Shown here: one piece after another, positions 35,598-43,941 of the stretch | Position numbering within the stretch: position 1 is the stretch's first letter | How the letters are laid out: each line of letters opens with the position of its first letter | Source of the DNA: Varibaculum prostatecancerukia | GTDB lineage: Bacteria; Actinomycetota; Actinomycetes; Actinomycetales; Actinomycetaceae | Assembly: GCF_943169825.2 (NCBI RefSeq) | Contig: NZ_OW968402.1 | Span: 1,240,001 to 1,304,000 of the forward strand | Direction of reading: 5' to 3' | Length of the DNA: 64,000 nucleotides | Position numbers and translations under genes: made by a program | The notes under the pieces: model-generated | The model's input: the letters and a program-made list of their open reading frames with translations, nothing else | What the model was told of the DNA's origin: nothing | Databases searched by the model: none

Positions 35598-36290
35598 TCA
35601 GGATAGCACAGCGAAATAGGCGGCGATGCAGATACAGGTCCAGCCCGCCACCGTGCCGGCATGGAAAATCTCGTGATACCCAAAGTAGCGGGCGCGTCTA
35701 CCTGGCCAGCGGATCCCGTAAAACACGGCGCCTAGCGAGTAGCTGAGTCCCCCCGCCACTAGCAGCCAAATAAGCACTAATCCCCCGGCTTGGCGTAGCG
35801 GCTCCATATATGCCAGTGCCACCCAGCCCAGCAAAATATAGATGGGCACATACAACCAGCGGGGAGCCCCCGGCCAAAATATAGAAAGCAAGATGCCCGC
35901 CAAGGCTCCCAGCCATACCAGCAGCAAAAGATTTCTGACCTGCGGATAAGGTAGCAACGAAACCGCTATGGGAGTATAAGATCCCGCAATTAAAAGGAAG
36001 ATATTGCAGTGATCAAGACGGCGCATTACGCTGTGCGCCCGTTTGCCCCAGTCGATGCGATGGTAGAGCGCCGAAACTCCGAAAAGTAGCAGCGAACAAA
36101 CCAGGTAAACGGCACACGCCCAGCGTTTCGCGGTGGTGTCTGCTAGACAAATCAACACAATCGAGGCAGCTAAGGACAGCGGGGTGGTTATGGTATGAAT
36201 CCAGCCCCGCAACTTGGGTTTCGGCAAGGTATTGAAAGAATCTTTTATCCGCGTTCTCACCTGCACGTATCGTCCGTCATCAGGTGTCAT
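35598..36290 (-). CDS. trhA: Hemolysin III family membrane protein (PAQR/TrhA)
   Basis: 230 aa, seven predicted membrane helices. PAQR-type metal site residues are visible: His in ALYHRIDW, Asp/Ser in RRLDHCNIFLLIAGSYTPI, and two His in GYHEIFHAGTVAGW. In E. coli TrhA affects membrane energetics and fatty-acid homeostasis; a true hemolytic role is doubtful. Neighbourhood greA - trhA / cis-prenyltransferase mirrors Mycobacterium (Rv1080c - Rv1085c - Rv1086). Divergent from the prenyltransferase gene. Confidence 0.92.
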   Translation of the reverse strand: MTPDDGRYVQVRTRIKDSFNTLPKPKLRGWIHTITTPLSLAASIVLICLADTTAKRWACAVYLVCSLLLFGVSALYHRIDWGKRAHSVMRRLDHCNIFLLIAGSYTPIAVSLLPYPQVRNLLLLVWLGALAGILLSIFWPGAPRWLYVPIYILLGWVALAYMEPLRQAGGLVLIWLLVAGGLSYSLGAVFYGIRWPGRRARYFGYHEIFHAGTVAGWTCICIAAYFAVLS

Positions 36291-36402
36291 CCGTGCTCCT
36301 CAGTTCGAATAGAAACCTGCCCTAGTCCAAAAGCCAAGGTAGGATAGCTTGTTCGCGACCAACGCTAATGCACCCTATAAATGCTGTCAACTGCTCGCCG
36401 GA

Positions 36403-36435
36403 GGGGGTAAAATCCAACTATTACCCCTAAAGGAG
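36403..36435 (+). promoter_or_regulatory. Hairpin abutting the ribosome site of the prenyltransferase gene
   Basis: GGGGTAA (36404-36410) pairs with TTACCCC (36421-36427), one G-U extends it, 10-nt loop. The AAAGGAG ribosome site starts at 36429, directly at the foot of the hairpin, so folding could limit ribosome access. Confidence 0.35.
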
Positions 36436-36440
36436 CAAGA

Positions 36441-37205
36441 TTGACCCACCTTACTGACCTGGTATATCGCCTCTATGCCCGCAACCTAGAAAAGGCACTA
36501 CCCACCGAATCTTTGCCGCGCCACGTGGGAGTAATTTTAGATGGAAACCGGCGCTGGGCTCATCAAGTGGGTGCGGAGTCGGAAACGGGCCATAAGGTAG
36601 GTGCCGATAAGGCACTGGAATTTTTGGGTTGGAGCGAAGAGGTCGGAATTCCAGTAGTGACTCTCTGGATGCTGTCTACCGACAATCTGCGCCGCTCCGG
36701 TGAGGAACTCACGAAACTTTTTGACATTATTTGCGGAGTAGTAGAGCAAATAGCTTCTTTAGGGCGCTGGCACCTCCGTTTACTCGGTAACCTTTCCCTG
36801 CTGCCGGCCCCGGTACAAGATCGCCTGCGGGAGGCAGTGGCACATTCTTGTCAGGACTCTCCCCTAACCGTAAATATCGCTGTCGGCTATGGCGGGCGCG
36901 AAGAAATTACCGAGGCCGTGCGGGAGTTGCTCCTGGAAAAGGCCAACGAGGGAGCGGATTTAAGTGCCGTGGCCAAAGAACTTTCCGTGGACGAAATAAC
37001 TTCCCACGTCTATACTGCGGGCCAACCCGACCCGGATCTAGTTATCCGTACCTCGGGTGAACAGCGCCTATCGGGATTCCTAATGTGGCAATCTACCCAT
37101 TCGGAATACTACTTTTGTGAAGCCTTTTGGCCGGACTTCCGTAAGATTGATTTCTACCGCGCCCTGCGCGACTTTGCTCTCCGTGAGCGTCGCATGGGCA
37201 AGTAA
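36441..37205 (+). CDS. uppS: cis-Prenyltransferase (isoprenyl/undecaprenyl diphosphate synthase family)
   Basis: 254 aa. Condenses IPP with an allylic diphosphate. Conserved: GVILDGNRRWA (active-site Asp in DGNRR), GHKVGADKALEFLGW, and the C-terminal DLVIRTSGEQRLSGFLMWQS and SEYYFCEAFWPDF. By context (next to trhA) it corresponds to the mycobacterial short-chain Z,E-farnesyl diphosphate synthase Rv1086 rather than the long-chain enzyme, but chain length cannot be read with certainty. TTG start with AAAGGAGC 6 nt upstream. Ends 3 nt from the convergent AI-2E-family gene. Confidence 0.93.
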   Translation: MTHLTDLVYRLYARNLEKALPTESLPRHVGVILDGNRRWAHQVGAESETGHKVGADKALEFLGWSEEVGIPVVTLWMLSTDNLRRSGEELTKLFDIICGVVEQIASLGRWHLRLLGNLSLLPAPVQDRLREAVAHSCQDSPLTVNIAVGYGGREEITEAVRELLLEKANEGADLSAVAKELSVDEITSHVYTAGQPDPDLVIRTSGEQRLSGFLMWQSTHSEYYFCEAFWPDFRKIDFYRALRDFALRERRMGK

Positions 37206-37208
37206 AAA

Positions 37209-38801
37209 CTATTCCTCTTCGTCCTCAGAATTGTCTGCTTTTGAGGGCAGATCCTGGTCTTCTTGCCGGGCGGCGTGTTCAGCCTCCACAACTTTCTGAA
37301 TCTTGGTCGTTGCCCCTACCTCGAAATCGGTTTTGGCATCCGCTGGCACAATCTGATTCGGATCTGCGGCCGCAAACTCGGAAAGAGTATCTTGAATCTC
37401 CAGCTGCACTTTCTCTGCCTGTTCCGCATGTTCACGAGGGGTACGCCGCTCCCCGTCTTCTTCAGCGGCGGCTTTGGCTTCCCGCGCCTCTGACAGGTTC
37501 TGTTCGCTGGGGCGAGCTGCCTCCGCGAGTTCCTTATCGAGGGATCCAGGAGGACCGCCGGGGCGATCTTTTTGGTAACAAAGACGAATAAAGCTGTCAT
37601 AACCCCGCAGGTAGAGCACTGTGGTGTTTACGAAAGCCAAAATCGGAACCGCGAAAATCGCGCCTACGATTCCCATCGAGGCACCGCCACCGGCTACTGC
37701 CAGCAATACTGCCACCGGATGCAAGCTAACCGCATTAGACATTAATGCTGGCTGCAGCAAGTTGGATTCCAGCTGCTGAACCACCAAAATAATAATTAGC
37801 ATCACGATCGCCGTGGTGAATCCCTTATCTACCAAGGCGATAGCTACTGCCATCATCCCCGAAAGAATCGCACCCAGAATCGGCACGAAGGCCGCCAGGA
37901 ACACCAGGATTGCCAGCGGGATCGCTAAGGGAACCCCAATCAGGTAGGCACCTCCACCAATACCCACCGCGTCAATCGCCGCGACTAGGCATTGGGTGCG
38001 GGTATAGGCGCCGAGAGTAACCCAGCCGCGAATAACCGCCTCGTTTAGCGGGTGGCGCGCCGAACGCGGAGTCAACCGCAAGAACCACTGCCACAGCTTA
38101 CGCCCATCTTTTAAGAAGAAGAACAAACAGAACAAGGCAGTCAGCGCCCCGGTGAAAGCCGAGGTCACCGCCGACATGGTTCCCAGGGCATTCGATGCTA
38201 GCCAAGACGCATTCTGGCGTGCATAATTTTGGATTTGGTCTTGGGCTTGCGCCCACAGCTTGGAGGCGGTCTCGGTGTCCATCTCCAACGGCCCGGTGGC
38301 CAACCAGTGAATTCCCTCGTCTACGCCAGCTTTAGTGCGCCCAATCAAATTGGGAAGTTCGGTAGCCAACTGGGTGGTAGCCACCGAGATCATGGCTACC
38401 ACTATCCCCACCCCGATAATCAAAGTGACGGCGGCGGCCAGTGTCCGAGGCAAATGCAGTTTCACGTATAAAAGTCGCAGTGCGGGTTCTAAAAGCACCG
38501 ATAATAACAGTGCCACCGCTACCGGAATCACGATTACCTGGAATTTACTGGCGACATAAAGGAAGCCGGCAAAAGCCACTGCCACCACCAGTAGCCGCCA
38601 CGACCAATCAGCCGCTACCCGCAAGGTCAGCGGCACCGTGTCTTTTTGCGAGGCATCTTCCCTATTTGGCTTTATATCCGGGAGGTCTTGAGTATACGAG
38701 CCTGCGTCCCGAACTGCCGGAACAGGTGTTTTTCTCTGCCTATGCAGTGCGTCAAGTAGACGCCGAAATGCTTGCGCGAGCCAGTCAAGACGAGAATTCA
38801 T
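37209..38801 (-). CDS. AI-2E family transporter/permease
   Basis: 530 aa. Polar N-terminal ~65 residues; then about eight helices (~70-400) with the family pattern YVASKFQVIVIPVAVALLLS, LFCLFFFLKDGRKLWQWF, GAYTRTQCLVAAIDAVGIGG, AFVPILGAILSGM and QQLESNLLQPALMSNAVSLHP. A C-terminal charged tail of ~120 residues (Glu/Ala/Lys rich) is likely cytoplasmic. Members include the AI-2 exporter TqsA and sodium/proton exchangers; substrate unknown. Confidence 0.88.
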   Translation of the reverse strand: MNSRLDWLAQAFRRLLDALHRQRKTPVPAVRDAGSYTQDLPDIKPNREDASQKDTVPLTLRVAADWSWRLLVVAVAFAGFLYVASKFQVIVIPVAVALLLSVLLEPALRLLYVKLHLPRTLAAAVTLIIGVGIVVAMISVATTQLATELPNLIGRTKAGVDEGIHWLATGPLEMDTETASKLWAQAQDQIQNYARQNASWLASNALGTMSAVTSAFTGALTALFCLFFFLKDGRKLWQWFLRLTPRSARHPLNEAVIRGWVTLGAYTRTQCLVAAIDAVGIGGGAYLIGVPLAIPLAILVFLAAFVPILGAILSGMMAVAIALVDKGFTTAIVMLIIILVVQQLESNLLQPALMSNAVSLHPVAVLLAVAGGGASMGIVGAIFAVPILAFVNTTVLYLRGYDSFIRLCYQKDRPGGPPGSLDKELAEAARPSEQNLSEAREAKAAAEEDGERRTPREHAEQAEKVQLEIQDTLSEFAAADPNQIVPADAKTDFEVGATTKIQKVVEAEHAARQEDQDLPSKADNSEDEEE

Positions 38802-38903
38802 AGCTTAACCCTAGCAGCGCCCCGCAACTCTCTTGCAAACCACTCGCTAAGACAGTGACGCTTTTTACTTTCACTAATGCGGATAGTCTCAAAACCCCAC
38901 CGG

Positions 38904-39401
38904 TTAGCGAGTCATCCGGGAAATTGTCTCCCCCGATTCCTCCTCGATCAGGCTCAGTCCGTCTAAGGTAAAACCATTGACCCGCAAAAAACGGCGTTTT
39001 ACTTGGTCGGAGCGAAGCACCCAGGCTTGGGCGGGGGTGTCGGGATCTAGAACATAGTCCAGGAGGCGTTGGGCGAGTTCCTGGGTATAGAACTGGCGGA
39101 TAATCCCAAAGAACGCAATGTCGAGGGCGCGAGGAGCCGGCCCTAGTTGGTGGTCATTGTCAGGAGACGCGGTTACGTAGGCCATCCCCACTACCTGCCT
39201 TCCCCGGGAAGCAAAGGCGATTTTCCTGCCCTTCGTCTGCAGGATTTGCTGGTGCCAATACTCAAGGAGGGCTTCTTCGGAGTGCTTTTCCCAATAGCTT
39301 TGAGGCACCTGGCTAGGAATAGTTTCAGTTAATATCCGGCGGTGCGCCATGGCTGCGCCGGCAGCATCAACCAAGGTCGGGGTTCTTACAATCACCGGCA
39401 C
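38904..39401 (-). CDS. GNAT-family acetyltransferase-like protein
   Basis: 165 aa from the chosen GTG at 39401 (AGGAAGG upstream); the frame is open to 39440 but that stretch overlaps a terminator. Begins VPVIVRTPTLVDAAGAAMAH, followed by a strand pair GRKIAFASRGRQVVGMAYVTAS and the helical CoA-binding half IRQFYTQELAQRLLDYVL, ending VLRSDQVKRRFLRVNGFTLDG. This is the GNAT layout, although the R/Q-x-x-G-x-G/A acetyl-CoA loop is not well preserved (FFGIIRQFYTQE). It may bind CoA weakly or not at all. Substrate unknown. Confidence 0.75.
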   Translation of the reverse strand: MPVIVRTPTLVDAAGAAMAHRRILTETIPSQVPQSYWEKHSEEALLEYWHQQILQTKGRKIAFASRGRQVVGMAYVTASPDNDHQLGPAPRALDIAFFGIIRQFYTQELAQRLLDYVLDPDTPAQAWVLRSDQVKRRFLRVNGFTLDGLSLIEEESGETISRMTR

Positions 39402-39429
39402 AGCTAGGTTCCTTCCTAAAAAATACTTC

Positions 39430-39477
39430 CCTAAAAACACTTCGGGGCGACTACAGCTTATAGTAGTCGCCCCGAAG
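39430..39477 (-). terminator. Intrinsic terminator of the Bax-inhibitor-1 family gene
   Basis: Perfect 15-bp stem CTTCGGGGCGACTAC (39440-39454) with 39463-39477, 8-nt loop, then GTGTTTTTAG on the minus strand. Confidence 0.92.
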
Positions 39478-39502
39478 CAAAGTTTGCTATTTAGTTATCT
39501 GC

Positions 39503-40420
39503 TTAGTTATCTCGAAGAATCGCGATGATTCGCAGAATCTCGATGTAGAGCCAAACCACAGTCACCATGATTCCCAGGGCGCAGCTCCAGGCCATATCTT
39601 TGTCAGCCCCCAGGCGCACTCCCTCACGAACCATATCGAAATCAGAGATTAGTGACATTGCCCCGAAGATTACCGCAAATAAGCCTACTAGTAGTCCCAA
39701 GGGCAAACCGAAGAGGGTTATTTGATCCATATTGCCGACAGCGCTGGAGGGAGTAACCATCGCCAGAACCATCGCCAAAAGGCGGTAAACAACAATCGAT
39801 ACTATGCCCAGCAACATGATCTTCATGAACTTGGAGTTCACCCGCACCAGCCCGGATTTGAACAGCACTAGGCAGGTAACGAATACCGCTGCTGTTCCAA
39901 TCAGCGCCTGGATTACAATCCCGGGGTAAGTGTATTCAAAGAATGCCGAAATACCGCCGATAAACAGCCCCTCGAAGAAGGAATAACCCAAGGTAATCAC
40001 CGCTGAGGGCTTTCTGCGGAAGGAATGCACCAGTACCAGAGCAAAAGCTATTAGAGCGGAAACCGAGGAAATGGTGAGCATAGTTCCCACGTTCGCCGCT
40101 AGGTCGCTTACTCCCCAAAACCATAGTGCGGCTGCCGCCAGGATCATTACCCCGAAGCTCAAACCGGTACGTACCAGCACATCATCTAAGGTCATCGGAC
40201 GGGAGGTGCTTTGGGGCACCCCCAGTTGCTGACCTTGATCGAAGGTGGTTTGTCCAGGATTATAGGTGCTTTGTCCGGGAACGCCAGGGGTAGCTGACTG
40301 CGGGTAAACCGGATTAGCCGCCCGGGGATCATTCCCTACCTGATAACCAGGCATTTCTGGATACCCAGCCGGGGTGCGACGCATCTGCTCGCCTACTTGA
40401 TTCATAACCGGATTTGCCAT
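39503..40420 (-). CDS. Bax inhibitor-1/YccA family membrane protein
   Basis: 305 aa. N-terminal ~95 residues are polar and rich in Pro/Gln/Gly (PVYPQSATPGVPGQSTYNPG), then seven helices of the BI-1 fold (YSFFEGLFIGGISAFFEYTY, IFGAMSLISDFDMVREGVRLG with the paired acidic residues of the di-Asp pH sensor). Related bacterial proteins (BsYetJ) act as pH-gated calcium leak channels. ATG at 40420 is chosen (MANPVMNQ, GAGAG upstream) instead of 40519, whose extra residues have no counterpart. Own terminator downstream. Confidence 0.9.
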   Translation of the reverse strand: MANPVMNQVGEQMRRTPAGYPEMPGYQVGNDPRAANPVYPQSATPGVPGQSTYNPGQTTFDQGQQLGVPQSTSRPMTLDDVLVRTGLSFGVMILAAAALWFWGVSDLAANVGTMLTISSVSALIAFALVLVHSFRRKPSAVITLGYSFFEGLFIGGISAFFEYTYPGIVIQALIGTAAVFVTCLVLFKSGLVRVNSKFMKIMLLGIVSIVVYRLLAMVLAMVTPSSAVGNMDQITLFGLPLGLLVGLFAVIFGAMSLISDFDMVREGVRLGADKDMAWSCALGIMVTVVWLYIEILRIIAILRDN

Positions 40421-40574
40421 CTGGATCTCTCTTTCTTTAGTTACCAGCCACTTCCGTTTTGCAACTTTACTTGTCGCCCTCCGACAATCGCCAGAGCTAA
40501 AAGCAGCGCTTCTAATCAAATTAATAGCTAAAGTTTCTTAAAGGTTTCTGAGTGTGTTCCGGAAAAATAATGGA

Positions 40575-40651
40575 TGGTACCCCCGGTCGGACTCGAACCG
40601 ACACTGGACTGATTTTAAGTCAGCTGCCTCTACCGATTGGGCTACGGGGGC
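40575..40651 (-). tRNA. tRNA with anticodon UAA (Leu), short variable arm
   Basis: 77 nt including encoded CCA. Acceptor GCCCCCG / CGGGGGT (G1-U72), anticodon loop CTTAAAA giving TAA, variable loop only 5 nt (CCAGT), T arm GTCGG-TTCGAGT-CCGAC, discriminator A. By anticodon it reads UUA (leucine), yet it lacks the long class II variable arm seen in the tRNA-Leu(CAA) of this window. Confidence 0.93.
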
Positions 40652-40800
40652 TTACCGGGGCTTTTAAGTGCCCTTCGGGTGCTTTAACGCACCAACCAAG
40701 TTTTGTTTTATCAAAAGCAGGTGTCCTTTGTAAAACGCCACTTCATATTAAACCTTAGCGTTTCGCGAAAGTCGAAACAAAGAAGGGTTAGCATAGGGGC

Positions 40801-42174
40801 ATGCAGGACAAACATGATGCCGAGAACAATCATTCTCCAAAGCAAGATAATAAAGACGCTGTCCACTACTTCCCCCTAGAAAAAGAGGTCGAAGAACTGG
40901 TAACTCCCCCGGATTACCAGGATTTGGCGATTCCTTCTCCGAAGGATTACGACGAGGAATCCCCTCACGGGGTCTTTACCTCCATAAAACGAATTTTAGC
41001 CAACGACATTGTGGCGGGCATGATTTTGGTCTCGGCCGCCATTTTGGCGCTAATTTTAGCGAATGCGCCCTCCCCGGTGCGCGAAGGCTATATGGCGCTG
41101 TCTAACTTCGAGTTCGGCCCGCATTCCCTAGGGCTACATTTAGCGGTACACGAGTGGGCGCAAGACGGAATCCTGACTCTGTTCTTCTTTGCCGTAGGTC
41201 TGGAATTAAAACAAGAGTTCGCGATAGGTTCGCTGCACAATATCAAAGTGGCGGCGATGCCGATTATTGCCGCCGTTTTCGGGATGGCCGGCCCGGCCTG
41301 TGTCTATCTAGTAGGCACCGCAATTTCAGGTGATAATGCCTGGCACGGCTGGGCGATCCCCACCGCTACCGATATTGCCTTTGCGGTTGCTATTTTACAG
41401 ATCTTTGGACGCGGACTGCCCTTAGCTGCCCGGACTTTCCTGCTGACCCTGGCGGTCGCCGATGACTTGGGCGGGATTTTAGTGATCGCCATCTTCTACG
41501 CCACGGGAATGAAGATTGTTTCCCTACTGCTGGCATTCGTCTGCGCCGCAGTTTTCGGTTTCTTAGCCCAAAAACGGTGGGGCCGCTGGTGGATTCTAGT
41601 TCCCTTAGGGATTCTAACCTGGTATTTCATGCACGACTCGGGAGTCCACGCTACTATCTCTGGAGTGCTGCTGGGGATGACGGTTCCCGCCAAACAGATC
41701 GCTGGCGAAACCGAACCCGAAACCGAACGTCTTACTGAAGCAGTCAACCCCTTTAGTGCCGGGTTGGCAGTGCCTATCTTCGCTTTCTTCGCTGCCGGGG
41801 TAAACGTGGTGGATGTAGCGGGCGGGCCGCTCCACGTAATCACTCACCCAATTGCGCTTTCAGTAATGGTGGCAATGCCAATCGGCAAGGTCATCGGAAT
41901 CTTCGGTTCTGTAGCCATCTTTACTAAGCTGACCCCTCTCACCTTAGGCAAAGGCGTGGGGCTGCGGGATGTACTTCCAGTTTCGCTAACCGCCGGTATC
42001 GGCTTCACCGTGGCATTGCTAATTTCCCACTTGGCCTTTAGAGGGGACGCAGATCTGACCCATGCCGGCTCTCTAGGGGTGCTGATGGGAACCTTCGCTT
42101 CGGTAATCCTGGCAGCTATTGCTCTACAAATCCGGGTGCGGCATCTAAAGGCCGAGGGCAAACTCCACGACTAA
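40801..42174 (+). CDS. nhaA: Na+/H+ antiporter NhaA
   Basis: 457 aa. An N-terminal acidic cytoplasmic extension (~65 residues) precedes 12 helices of the NhaA fold. Ion-binding pair in LAVADDLGGILVIAIFYATG (the DD motif), ALILANAPSPVR near helix 1, FFFAVGLELKQEFAIGSL, PTATDIAFAVAIL and HATISGVLLGMTVPA. Extrudes sodium in exchange for protons at alkaline pH. No clear transcription partner; convergent with hisS. Confidence 0.95.
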   Translation: MQDKHDAENNHSPKQDNKDAVHYFPLEKEVEELVTPPDYQDLAIPSPKDYDEESPHGVFTSIKRILANDIVAGMILVSAAILALILANAPSPVREGYMALSNFEFGPHSLGLHLAVHEWAQDGILTLFFFAVGLELKQEFAIGSLHNIKVAAMPIIAAVFGMAGPACVYLVGTAISGDNAWHGWAIPTATDIAFAVAILQIFGRGLPLAARTFLLTLAVADDLGGILVIAIFYATGMKIVSLLLAFVCAAVFGFLAQKRWGRWWILVPLGILTWYFMHDSGVHATISGVLLGMTVPAKQIAGETEPETERLTEAVNPFSAGLAVPIFAFFAAGVNVVDVAGGPLHVITHPIALSVMVAMPIGKVIGIFGSVAIFTKLTPLTLGKGVGLRDVLPVSLTAGIGFTVALLISHLAFRGDADLTHAGSLGVLMGTFASVILAAIALQIRVRHLKAEGKLHD

Positions 42175-42252
42175 AACCACAGCACTCCCTAGCTATCTTC
42201 CCTCAGCAGGTGGTTAGGGAGGTTATCGGGGTGGTTTCGCCCCCCCTCGGCT

Positions 42253-43557
42253 CTAGTTTTCGAGGACGCGCGCTTGCTCCAGCAGAGCCTCAAAGTCCGG
42301 ATCGGTCTGCTCGGCAGCCTCTAGGTAGCGGCTGGGCAGAAGCACCCGGTTGTATCCCAAGGATGCTGCCTGTTCGAAGAACCCTGCCGACATTTTGCGC
42401 GGGGCTTTCAGCAAACCGGCGTTACTGGCGCCTGCCTCCAGGAGCCCTTCCCGCAGATGCAAAGCTGCTAGAGCTTCATGTGGCTTTTGATAGGCCAGCG
42501 CCACTTTTAGCTGCTGTCCCACCTCAGGAAGAGACACCAAATCGACGATCCGTTCAAACCCGAAACTGAATCCGACTGCGGGAACATCGCGCCCTAGCCA
42601 GCGCCCTACTACCCCGTCATAGCGTCCGCCCCCACAAATCGAGGAGCCGGAGGCCGTGTGGGAAACTTCGAAAATCGGTCCGGTGTAATACCCCATGCCC
42701 CGCACCAAAGTGGGAGTGAAAGAGATCTTGATATCCGGAGCAATCTCCCGCACCTGGGAGGCAATGGCTCCCAGGTCAAAGAGGGGCAGCTCGGTGTTAA
42801 GGGAAGGCACCTGCACAGTTTCAACTGCGCTGTCCAGTTCCAGCGCGGCGATACTGCCTACTGCCTCTACTAGGGCTTTCGCTTGGGAGTCAGCGGCTAT
42901 TTCCTGCCCGACTAGCTCTTTGATAACTCCCTCTTCCCCAATTTTTTCCAGCTTATCGAGGGTAATGAAGGCGCTATCGTGTTTTTCTTCTGCGACCCCG
43001 GCTGCTTTCATGAGCTCTCGCAGGAAACGACGATCATTAAGCAGGATCGTGGAATCTTTATCTAGCCCCAGTTTGCCGATCGCGTTCCACATGGTCACGA
43101 TAATTTCGACTTCTGCGCTGAAGGAGGCTTCCCCCAATATATCGATATCTACCTGGTTAAATTGGCGGAAACGCCCCTTTTGGGGCCGCTCAGCACGCCA
43201 CACTGGCCCGGTCTGGAAGGCGCGAAACACGTTCGGCAGCTCCGCTTGGTGGCTGGCGAAGTAGCGGGTCAAGGGAAGGGTCAAGTCATAGCGTAGCCCT
43301 AGGTCTACAGCCTCCGCAGGCAGGATGCCTGTTTGCGGATCTAGTCCGCGCCGCATCACCTGGAAAATCATTTTCTCGTTTTCGCCACCTTGCCCAGATT
43401 GCAGCCGCGCGATCGGCTCCAGGGCTGGGGTTTCTATCTCCATAAACCCCAGGGAAGTGTAGGTTTCGCGCAGGACGCTAAGGACGCGTTCACGCCAAGT
43501 TTTTTCGGTGGGTAAAAAGTCTCGCATTCCGCGAGTAGCAACAATTTTTCCAGACAT
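42253..43557 (-). CDS. hisS: Histidyl-tRNA synthetase
   Basis: 434 aa class II synthetase. Motif 1 around EIETPALEPIARL, motif 2 FRAFQTGPVWRAERPQKGRFRQFNQ (read as FRxGPVWRxxRPQxGRxRxFxQ), the His-specific GMGYYTGPIFEV and GGRYDGVVGRWLG, and motif 3 GFSFGFERIVDL. A short anticodon-binding domain follows. ATG at 43557 (SGKIVATRGMRDFLP) is preferred to GTG 43566. Located beside tRNA-Glu, tRNA-Gln and gltX: a translation cluster. Confidence 0.95.
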   Translation of the reverse strand: MSGKIVATRGMRDFLPTEKTWRERVLSVLRETYTSLGFMEIETPALEPIARLQSGQGGENEKMIFQVMRRGLDPQTGILPAEAVDLGLRYDLTLPLTRYFASHQAELPNVFRAFQTGPVWRAERPQKGRFRQFNQVDIDILGEASFSAEVEIIVTMWNAIGKLGLDKDSTILLNDRRFLRELMKAAGVAEEKHDSAFITLDKLEKIGEEGVIKELVGQEIAADSQAKALVEAVGSIAALELDSAVETVQVPSLNTELPLFDLGAIASQVREIAPDIKISFTPTLVRGMGYYTGPIFEVSHTASGSSICGGGRYDGVVGRWLGRDVPAVGFSFGFERIVDLVSLPEVGQQLKVALAYQKPHEALAALHLREGLLEAGASNAGLLKAPRKMSAGFFEQAASLGYNRVLLPSRYLEAAEQTDPDFEALLEQARVLEN

Positions 43558-43660
43558 GGCTATCACTTTAGCATTGGCGAAAGTTTCGACTTTGGGACTA
43601 AATAAAAACCCAGATCCGAGAAATATAGCAGAAAAATAGGATTCAAAAGAAAAGTACCAG

Positions 43661-43736
43661 TGGTACCCCCAACGGGATTCGAACCCGTGTCTACGCCGTG
43701 AGAGGGCGGTGTCCTAGGCCTCTAGACTATGGGGGC
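43661..43736 (-). tRNA. tRNA-Glu (anticodon CTC)
   Basis: 76 nt with encoded CCA; acceptor GCCCCCA / TGGGGGT, anticodon loop CTCTCAC, T arm ACGGG-TTCGAAT-CCCGT. Next to tRNA-Gln and just downstream of gltX. Confidence 0.96.
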
Positions 43737-43768
43737 CTGAAACAAGAACCAGCAGGTTCCCATTTTCG

Positions 43769-43840
43769 CTGGGGTACCAGGACTTGAACCTAGAATGGCT
43801 GAACCAGAATCAGCTGTGTTACCGATTACACCATACCCCA
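43769..43840 (-). tRNA. tRNA-Gln (anticodon CTG)
   Basis: 72 nt without CCA; acceptor TGGGGTA / TACCCCA (U1-A72, typical of tRNA-Gln), anticodon loop TTCTGGT, discriminator G, T arm CTAGG-TTCAAGT-CCTGG (one wobble). Confidence 0.95.
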
Positions 43841-43941
43841 AGGGCTGCTAACCTCAGCTTGCGCTGGGCTGCAGTCATCTACTCTAACGCAGGCGGTTAG
43901 GGTGCTTCAAATAAATTCCTTGTGTGACTAATCACCTGAGA

